Under the pieces are notes generated by a model. It worked only from the letters and a program-made list of their open reading frames with translations. It ran no database searches and had not been told where the DNA came from. A program made the position numbers and the translations under genes. DNA of 64,000 nucleotides, taken from Tanypteryx hageni. Taxonomy: Eukaryota; Arthropoda; Insecta; Odonata; Petaluridae. Positions 56,874 to 64,000 of this stretch are shown here, in pieces. Each line of letters starts with the position of its first letter. Position 1 is the stretch's first letter. The DNA lies in NCBI GenBank assembly GCA_028673005.1, contig CM054115.1, positions 3,472,001 to 3,536,000 of the forward strand, read 5' to 3'.

Positions 56874-57630
56874 ATGAAACAAATTGCCACTAAACTTGAA
56901 TACGATAACAATTTAATTAATAAATTAGTGAGAGAACATAACTTTAATAAAACCTTGTCCAATGCCACTTCCCTCAAATTAGACAACAAAAAAGAGGACA
57001 AATATGTAAAATTGCCTTCTTTCCCACCATTAAACAGGGGCTTGAACAAAATTTTTAAGAATAAGAATTATACAATAACATATACAAATCCATATAATTT
57101 GAAAAATTTACTGGGCAATACAAATGACACAAAAGAAACTTTGAGCAAGTCCGGAATTTATAAAATACGATGCTCACTCTGTGACAAAAAGTACATAGGA
57201 CAAACAAGAAGGGAACTAATAACACGCTTCAAGGAACACATGGCTCACTATAAATATAACCGTTTTGAAAAATCAATCGTTGCCAGCCACATTTTAGAAA
57301 CAGGTCACAGTATACACGTAAACGATTTAAAATTGATAACTTCAGCCTACAACTCACTAAACTCGTTAGAAAACCTTCACATTTACAAAAACCGGGATAC
57401 ACTTATGAACACGGACACAGAATTTAACAAGACCTTATACAAACTGACTGATGTAAACAACACACACGCCGAAAAATCTTTCCGCGCTTCACTTGTTTCT
57501 CGGTCGTCTTCATAATCCTTTCCGTTCAAATCTTTGCAGTCGACTCCCAGTCACTGTTGAGACAGGTTTTGCCTCTAAAGATGCCCACCTTGTGGGCGAA
57601 ATGCATTGGGTGTTTTAACCCTCTAATTGT
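56874..57630 (+). mobile_element. Penelope-like element B, spacer and GIY-YIG endonuclease end
   Basis: The open frame 56868-57515 reads LPSFPPLNRGLNKIFKNKNY, SGIYKIRCSLCDKKYIGQTR and RELITRFKEHMAHYKYN, then ASHILETGHSIHVNDLKLI: a complete GIY-YIG domain (GIY, YIG, Arg, and ASHILETGH with catalytic-region His) of the Penelope type with the linked CxxC. It differs strongly from element A in codon bias (AT-rich) and sequence. The frame is intact for 215 codons, but the RT is missing, and the first three codons belong to element A. 3' tail to about 57630 includes a hairpin and GAAA motif. Confidence 0.85.
57575..57601 (+). ncRNA. Degenerate hammerhead-like motif of Penelope element B
   Basis: CTAAAGA (for CTGANGA), a 6-bp hairpin GCCCAC-CTT-GTGGGC, then GAAA. 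The G5-to-A change should abolish catalysis if this is a hammerhead. Confidence 0.35.
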
Positions 57631-57634
57631 TTGA

Positions 57635-58589
57635 CTAAATGAGTACTTGACCTTTATTTATCACGTTTTTAATAGATTCTCTCACACGAGATGACTTAGG
57701 ATAAACATCTAAAACACCACAGACAAACTTCATTAATTCGACAAGCATTGCAGTCAGCTGAGAGAATTTTGTTTTCTTCTCGAGCCATACTTCAAACATG
57801 TGCTCATTGCTTATACGGCTCATTGTTCCTGAGAAAATCTTTTAAACATGAGCATGTAGGAGCTGCGACTTTTGTTAAAAAATAAAATCATTTAGTTGCC
57901 CTACACAGCCATTACACTGAACTCGACTAAAATAGTTATTATATCTCTAAGAGATTAAAAATATTCCATTATTTTTTTAAAAATAGATGCATCTCGCTTT
58001 AGTGCCTGCATAAAATAAACTGAGAAGAAAAAAAAACCATATTAAGAAAAGATGCACACCTTGAGATGTACTCTCCATAATATTTTCACAACACAGAAGC
58101 TTCTGCACAACAAAAACAACTACACGCTCTGGGAGTTAAAACGCGACTCACGCGCTGGCGATTTGTACCTGTCTCGACAAGACAATGTTCGCACGCGTCC
58201 TGTCTAAACGTGCAGACAAAAGATAACATTGTCGTTTGTTTATTATAGCCCATTATATCGTCAATAAAAAACTACCACCTTTTCCGAGAAACGATAAACA
58301 TGTTTTCAACATTAATGTCCACCTACCCTCTGAATTGGATCCCACTGTGCGTTAGCGAGATATTGAGTTTTTTTTGACCGACTAAGGGCTGCTCGACGTA
58401 ATTGTAGTGGTTGATGTTAAGGTGGCACTGCTAGCGGACATTAGACGCTGTGGGAAATAATGTGGCACTCCAAACATAAATTAGTGAAAGAAAATAAACC
58501 TTGCCGTCGCGGACCTTCATAGTAATGTGACAGAAGGCTAACTACTAAGACAATATTTAATCTAACCAACCAGTGAATTTATTGACAGT
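57635..58589. other. Unassigned segment inside the 2.65-kb insert
   Basis: A 62-codon minus-strand frame (57823-57635, SNEHMFEVWLEKKTKFSQLT) looks protein-like in composition but I do not recognise it. The rest is AT-rich and unassigned. Confidence 0.35.
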
Positions 58590-59505
58590 TTTGTTTAATC
58601 AAGCACAGTTGGTTCGCAAAACCGTCTAACAAAAGGACCAAATCCTCCATTGAGTCACCCTGATACATAGGAATAGGTTTATATTCATCGTTAATCGCAA
58701 TAAAAGTTTTCTGAGAGTGTTAGTTATGCAGGTCTGCTTTCTCCTCACTCTCATGAACTACGTTTCCTGTTTCAGTACTCAGTGACACAATAGTGGGTGG
58801 GGCATGCCATCAAAATCCTTTTGGGTTCTCAGTCAAATTTTTGTGTAAGACCTTCTTTCTGTAATCATTAAATGCATTACTGCTCTAGCTCTTGTGTGCG
58901 CCTCTTTGTATTGCTGCTTTATCGCTGTCCGTGGCCGTCGAAGATTTATTAACTACGCGGGTGTGAATTATTTGGTCATCTAAGAGCGATCCTAACTTCT
59001 TGGTTGTACCATCTAGGTTTCGCATTATCACGCTTTAGTTTACTTGGAACAAATTAATCTCTACACTCTGGTATCATATCGCTGAATACGCACCAAGGTT
59101 CTTCCGCACCTGCACTGGCAGTCACTACTCAAAGATTAATATAGCCATTGAGCAGAAAAGATTCAAATCTTGGAAAATCGGCTTTGGCGAACAAATAAAT
59201 CTTCCTTTTTGGCTTTATCTATTTCTCAAGTATTAATTTAAACTCGGCTTACACTGCCTTTTGATCGCTTATTTCTTCAACTATAGGCAAATTATTCATA
59301 CGCTGAGGGTAGTTCGTAGCCAATAAATATAATATATATTTTTAGACCTCGTTGGAAATATCACCAGTTGACATAAGGAGTGCTTACGGAAAGTTTCAAT
59401 TAAAGTAGCGCATGATTCACGTTCTCTGCCACCGGGATAAAAACAATTATAATTCCAGCTAATCAAATTTAAGTCAATAATGCAATATTGACGCCCAGGA
59501 ATAGC
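58590..59505 (-). mobile_element. CR1/L2-like LINE, copy 4 (highly decayed)
   Basis: Colinear with 860-1640 of copy 1 on the same strand: for example GGGTTCTCAGTCAAATTTTT matches AGGGTCCTCCTTCAAATAAT, and the ACCATCTAGGTTTCGC region corresponds to the ACCAACGTGGCTC region. Covers the endonuclease end and linker before the RT. All frames are broken. Confidence 0.6.
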
Positions 59506-59524
59506 AACCTTTTAAGAGAAAGAG

Positions 59525-60320
59525 AAATATCTTGTGGATGAAGGAAGTTCCCACTTCTACCACGTCTCTTGCCTTAGGGTCCCACCCCTGCGGAAAACCT
59601 CGCTGCCTCACTTGCCCTATCCACCTACCCTCATCTTCTTTCTCGAGTCCCACCACCAACATCACCTACTCCATCACCTCTAGAAGCAACTACACCACCC
59701 GTAACGTTTTTTACCTCTTCACCTGCACCCTATGTCCCGCGTTTTACGAAGGCTTCACTAGCAATCCGTTAAGCATCTGTATGAACTGTCATTGGAATAG
59801 CGTTATTCTCAGACGCCCCTTCCCTGTTGCATTACACGCCAATACCCACAATGTCCCCTTCAATAGTTGCTACAATGTAAGAGTTATTCGCGCCTTACCC
59901 AATGACACTCCTGCCCCCCTTCTCCGACAATGGGAACTAGCCCATATACATCTTTTTGACTCTTTCTCCCCCTCTGGCCTCAACCTCCGCCAACACCACT
60001 GGCCCTCTTACAGTTACATTGTAGCTTTACCTTAGCACTCTCCCTCCTTATTGATCATCCACCCTTCCCACTCCTCGCCTTCTCCAATCATCAACCTTCC
60101 CACATCACCCTGTGATTCCCCGCCCAGTGTGTCACTTTCAGTTATTCTCTCTCCATCGCTGACCAGGGGCATATGCCCGAAAAGCTTTCGTTCTTGTGTG
60201 TGTATATTTACGTGTCTCTTTGATGCCCCCAGCAGCCTGCCATCATAGTCCTCAAATTGGTAAGTGTTCACTGGGCGTCCTTCAACACCTTGTTGCCACC
60301 TTCATCACTACCTTTCCTTT
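59525..60320 (+). mobile_element. Penelope-like element A, GIY-YIG end and 3' pseudo-LTR
   Basis: Open frame 59532-60035: WMKEVPTSTTSLALGSHPCG, KPRCLTCPIHLP, RNVFYLFTCTLCPAFYEGFT (GIY-YIG start; YVGxT-like block changed), NPLSICMNCHWNSV, FPVALHANTHNVPF, and WELAHIHLFDSFSPSGLNLR. Ends with TAG/TTAG near 60035. The 3' noncoding part carries a hammerhead-like motif at 60159-60182, CAACACCTTGTTGCCACCTT, and a TA microsatellite. It is the missing 3' end of the element at 53045-56873, overlapping it by the 213-bp duplication. Confidence 0.82.
60159..60182 (+). ncRNA. Degenerate hammerhead-like motif of Penelope element A
   Basis: CTGACCA (CTGANGA expected), hairpin GGGCATATGCCC, then GAAA, followed by AGCTTTCG. 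Same place relative to the tail as the 52840 motif. Confidence 0.4.
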
Positions 60321-60323
60321 TTC

Positions 60324-60327
<4 letters not shown>

Positions 60328-60361
<34 letters not shown>

Positions 60362-60434
60362 ATAATTATATAAATCATCTATCATAAGTTAGAAGCGTCA
60401 ATATAGTATAGATAGGATATATATATATATATAA
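60328..60434. repeat. TA-rich microsatellites
   Basis: Alternating TA at 60328-60359 and again at 60418-60434. Confidence 0.9.
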
Positions 60435-60694
60435 TATAAAACTTTGGGTACTCCCAGAAGTGCTACAGAGCTGATATTCGGCATAAATATAGGTCATTGG
60501 TTACAATTTTAGAAAAAAATCGGAAACTTTAAACTTATATTTAAGGAGTGTTTTTGACACCAATGTTCCATTTAAAAAATGAGAATTGATTTTTCTATAC
60601 TTTATGAGCATTGATTTAATGCTTAGACAGTATTATAATCTATTTGATTTCAGCCAACAACGTATACATATGGTGACGTAATAATTTTAAATTA

Positions 60695-61400
60695 TATTTT
60701 TATCCGGATACGAACTAAAAGTCACGGATGATCTCGCAATAATCCTAATAAAAGAAATATCCTAATGTTTCCTTCCCTTTTACGTGATATAAATGCTATT
60801 TTATTAATGATGATTATAGCTATTGCTGGAACAGAACGCTCTAAGGCATGAAACCGGAAATTTCAAAACTTGGACAAGAGCCGATTGCAAGAGAATTTAA
60901 AAATTACGGATAGATGCCTTAATTTCGGGGAGAATGTAAATTAATGTATTATTTATATATTATTATGCCATTGACTTTAAACTACGACGTAAACTTATGA
61001 TGGCGTCATCATACTAGCACACGAAATTTAGTAAAACGTGAAAAGTATTTTAATTTGGTTTCATAGTTTTTCTAGAAATTTTAACACTTTTCAATTATTA
61101 TATATAATGGTATACTGCCTATTTTTCTGATTTATTTATCCCAATAAGTGCAAAAGGCACGGATGATGATGGCATTGTCTTAACACAAAATATCATAACT
61201 TTTCCGTATTTTTGGTGTATAGTGTATTGTATTAATGATGATTATACTTATTGATCATGCAGAGCGATCTGAGTCACAAAACTTGATATCAGAAAACTTT
61301 GACATGAAGCGATTGCCAGAGAATTTGCAAACTACGGACAGTTGACTTAATTTCGCGAAAAATTATAAATATTCTGCAAAACATATAAAATTTATTGTCC
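60695..61400 (+). repeat. Imperfect direct repeat, about 435-bp period
   Basis: CACGGATGATCTCGCAATAA at about 60723 and CACGGATGATGATGGCATTG at about 61158, followed in both by a TTATTAATGATGATTATA-like or GTATTAATGATGATTATACT block, an AGCGATTG / AGCCGATTG block and AATTTCGG / AATTTCGC. Noncoding, identity unknown. Confidence 0.6.
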
Positions 61401-61498
61401 AATACATATTGGCTCAACATGGTCGAAGTGCTGTTGCCCTGGAGATCTCGTTGTTTTATTTACGAGTTTATATCTTGGTTTATGGTGATTTTATTTAA

Positions 61499-61570
61499 GT
61501 GCTTGCAGTATGCAAGCACAGACTAGTCATAAATATATACTAGTAATCGGTGCTTGCATACTGCAAGAAT
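61499..61570. repeat. Inverted repeat around GTGCTTGCATACTGCAAG
   Basis: GTGCTTGCAGTATGCAAGCA at 61500 and its reverse complement GTGCTTGCATACTGCAAG at 61553, separated by a spacer with two ACTAGT boxes. The right arm resembles the Penelope unit start at 53045 (ATATACTAGTA...GGTGCTGGCATACTGTAAG). Confidence 0.7.
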
Positions 61571-61655
61571 TGGGAGCGCCTGGAGTCGAACCGAGGAAAC
61601 CTACATATGATGTTTCATATTATCCGAAGGCCAACCCATGGCACCTACAAACCCT
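61571..61655 (-). repeat. tRNA-like SINE head
   Basis: Minus strand GTAGGTGCCATGGGTTGGCC (A-box-like) and CTCGGTTCGACTCCAGGCGC (B-box) at tRNA-like spacing, with an AT-rich middle. Not a functional tRNA. Confidence 0.5.
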
Positions 61656-61659
61656 GAAA

Positions 61660-62285
61660 ATTTCAGCGCAATAATTCTTTTAGTATTGTCTGCGCACACA
61701 AATGTTTTCCCTTTGCTTTTAAATGTCACGGTCTGAGAGTGACACAAAGCTACTTTTCAGTTCGTGGCACTAAGCTCTTGTTCAGTTTTATTAACACGTA
61801 TAATAAATTCCCGAAGAAAAGCATTGTCTCGTAGTAATAATGGAAGTATTGGGCCATTGTTATAAATTGTATAAAAAAGTTTTTATGGAGTAAAAATCGA
61901 GTAATTGTACTAATTCGGCACGGATTCGTGTTCTACTTTCAGGATAAATAATCTTCGTTCTTTTTCCTGTCTTTTAATTTAGATCCGGGATTTGTACCTC
62001 AATTAAAAGTAATTTAAAAAGGCATAAAAATCTTGTGCGGATTTGAATGTTTATCTAATGGACCTTGAAAATGAAGGTTTTGGTGTGTAAAAGGGTGAAA
62101 GGGGAAATTTTGGAATTTTGATTTTCCCTAATGTTTTTGGACCAACACCAAGATTCCCTCCAAATTTCAGGTCTGTGAAATATCCTATATCCTATATAAA
62201 ACCTTATGTTTTATATCATTATCATTACAATATATCCACCGTAAGAAGCAGCGATTAATTAATTAATTAATCATTAATCTCATAC
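61660..62285. other. Unassigned AT-rich DNA
   Basis: No supported gene. CCAACACCAAGATTCCCTCC with TCCTATATCCTATAT near 62150-62210 looks like a retroelement tail but cannot be assigned. Confidence 0.4.
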
Positions 62286-62289
62286 ATAA

Positions 62290-64000
62290 AATTCCTTTGC
62301 CTTTCAAATTATCTATCTGCTGAAACCTTTTCCTACCTCTTTCCCTTTCTCCATCTAGTTTTTCATCTAACACGTCTTTAATCATGCTCCCTCTCCTCAG
62401 ATAAGGTCCAACCCAGTTTGCCTTCCTCTTTCTATAGTCTGCATAATCATTCGCTTCTCTCCTATTATTCGTAGCACTTCACCTTTTTTCATCCTATCCG
62501 TCCATTGTATCTTCAGCATTATCCTACATGTTCACACTTCAAAGCTTTCCAAGTATTTGATGCCATTTTTCCCTAGCGAGCATTATTCTGCCCCGCACAA
62601 AGCTATACTCCATACATAACCTTTTATGAACTTCTTGCGGATATCTTCCCTTATATTCACCGTAAATAGGTGTTTCTACTGCTGAAAGCCGCTTTTGCTT
62701 TTCCTATTCTAGTCCTTATCTCATCAGTACATTTTGCTTCACTTGTTTTGTTGCTTCCAAGGGTAATTATAGTCCGAAACTTGTTCAAAAGGCTTTTCTC
62801 CAATACTTATGTTCAGATTCTATTCTTTTCCCTATAATAGAACCTTGGGTTTTTCTGTATTTATTTCCATACTGTATTTTCTACCTGTTATTACTAGTCT
62901 ATTTATCATTTTCTGGGGTTCCTCTTCCTTTCTTGCTAGAAGTACTTGATCATCCGAGTAGTTTACTGTTCTCATAATCCTTCCTCCAAATTTGAAATCT
63001 CCTGTGCCTTCTAACGCTTCTTGCATTAGACTTTCTCCATATATATTGAGTAGGGTTGGCGATGGTCTTACTCCTCTAACAATATTTACTCCGCAGGTAT
63101 CCGCATTCTACAACCTGACCTTTACAACTTGATTCACATATAGATATCTGATCAGTCTCCTGTCTTTCCAGTCTACACCTAAATCTTTTAATATCTTCAT
63201 CAACATTACCCAAATTACTCTATCAAAGGCCTTCTGCCAGTCTATAAAACATACACAGATATCTTAACTGTACACTATTGCCCTTTCAGATATTTTCCTA
63301 TCTACCTTTACAGTATCTCTAGTTCATTGTCCTTTTCTGAAACCGAATTTATCTTCCCCTAGCATTTCTTCTAGCCCGGATGAAAGGCTCTTTTCAGGGG
63401 CACAGAGGCAGCGAACGTCCGTCACAGGACAAACGTCTCTGAAGGAGGTGAAGCCGAAGACTAAGAAGGCAAACACAGATGGCCGACCCTCGCCTTCAAT
63501 GGCCAATTTCACCGGCACAGTGCCAAAAGTAAAGATCACGATCAAGGCAAGCCGAGTCGTGACCAAAACAGCTGTATCGGTGGCAGGTAGAGATCGCACC
63601 CAACCACGTAGGTGTGTAGTTGGCTTCGCTCGTAACGAGTTGGTACTCTCCACGAGCATGGCTCTCAGCGAGCATTCGACCCTACTTCCTTTGTTTCCAT
63701 CCATATTTATAATTCCTTTACCACCAATTCCATTCGACTTCTTATCTTCTAATTCCAGTGCCCTAGCGTACATCATATCGTACAGTCCTAACCACTCCAT
63801 TTGTTGTATTTCATTACATTTATCTTTTATCCAATTTTCTCTGGCTTTATCTGTTGTTTCTCAACTCATTGTTTTTCCATTTTCGTCTCTCATCTAGTTT
63901 ATCCAGCATTTCCTTAGTGATCCAAGGTTTTCTGATTTTCTTCTCTTGTTTTCCAATCTCTTAATCCAAATTATCCTTGTTAATGGTTTTAATTTCTTTC
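62290..64000 (-). mobile_element. RTE-like LINE fragment with an internal replacement
   Basis: Minus strand from the right edge: KPWITKEMLDKLDERRKWKN, KCNEIQQMEWLGLYDMMYAR, ALELEDKKSNGIGGKGIINM (RTE linker between endonuclease and RT), then a 300-bp unrelated segment (about 63680-63378), then LEEMLGEDKFGFRKGQ, the SDDQVLLARKEEEPQKMINR box (YADD changed to YSDD) and MEINTEKPKVLL, followed by broken thumb and tail to about 62290. RT blocks 0-2 are missing where the replacement sits. Closest relative in the window is 49380-50003. Confidence 0.78.

Noticed and set aside
1..64000. A new defence or biosynthetic gene system
   Set aside because: Apart from the ZP gene, every supported coding segment is a decayed transposon gene; no set of adjacent intact host genes was found.

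Overview
The window looks like a piece of an arthropod, most likely insect, nuclear genome. It is AT-rich, has spliceosomal introns of 11-13 kb, and carries one recognisable host gene of the insect apical-matrix zona pellucida (ZP) family. Almost everything else is decayed transposable-element DNA of classes common in arthropods: CR1/L2-like, RTE-like and Jockey-like LINEs, Penelope-like elements, Gypsy-type LTR remnants, hAT, piggyBac, Tc1 and pogo-like transposons, and tRNA-derived SINEs. No bacterial, plasmid or viral operon structure is present.

Host gene. Three exons on the + strand (5290-5977, 18704-18826, 29966-30732) join in phase into one 525-codon ZP-domain reading frame whose 5' exon(s) lie outside or were not found. 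It ends with a furin-like site, an acidic linker and a C-terminal hydrophobic helix. The best family match I can recall is quasimodo (qsm). Intron 1 (12.7 kb) is dominated by a roughly 10.6 kb, almost pure pyrimidine, 28-bp-period minisatellite. Intron 2 (11.1 kb) holds a CR1/L2-like LINE, SINE pieces, a Penelope-like RT fragment and a Gypsy LTR with primer binding site. A 49-bp GC-rich, splice-site-flanked segment at 33560-33608 is a possible extra exon.

Left flank (1-5289): a CR1/L2-like LINE on the minus strand, a remnant coding for integrase and an OTU-protease-like segment, and two tRNA-like SINE copies forming an inverted repeat.

Right flank (30.7-64 kb): a transposon graveyard with deep nesting. 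Highlights are a Tc1-like element whose inverted termini are arrays of 21-bp iterons inserted in a hAT gene (41.1-44.1 kb); a piggyBac transposase relic lying between hAT-type termini with a degenerate 8-bp duplication (45.4-47.9 kb); a tandem Penelope-like locus with hammerhead-like motifs (52.5-60.3 kb), itself split by a 2.65-kb insert flanked by a 213-bp near-identical duplication; and three related RTE fragments. None of the transposon genes is intact; the longest uninterrupted piece is a 515-codon LINE endonuclease/RT frame at 21943-23490, whose catalytic FADD is changed to FADE.

I did not find a clear new multi-gene system. The most unusual structures are the pyrimidine array inside the ZP intron, the iteron-ended Tc1 element, the paired tRNA-like hairpin and the Penelope/hammerhead locus. 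All homology statements are from reading translated motifs by eye; no database search was possible.
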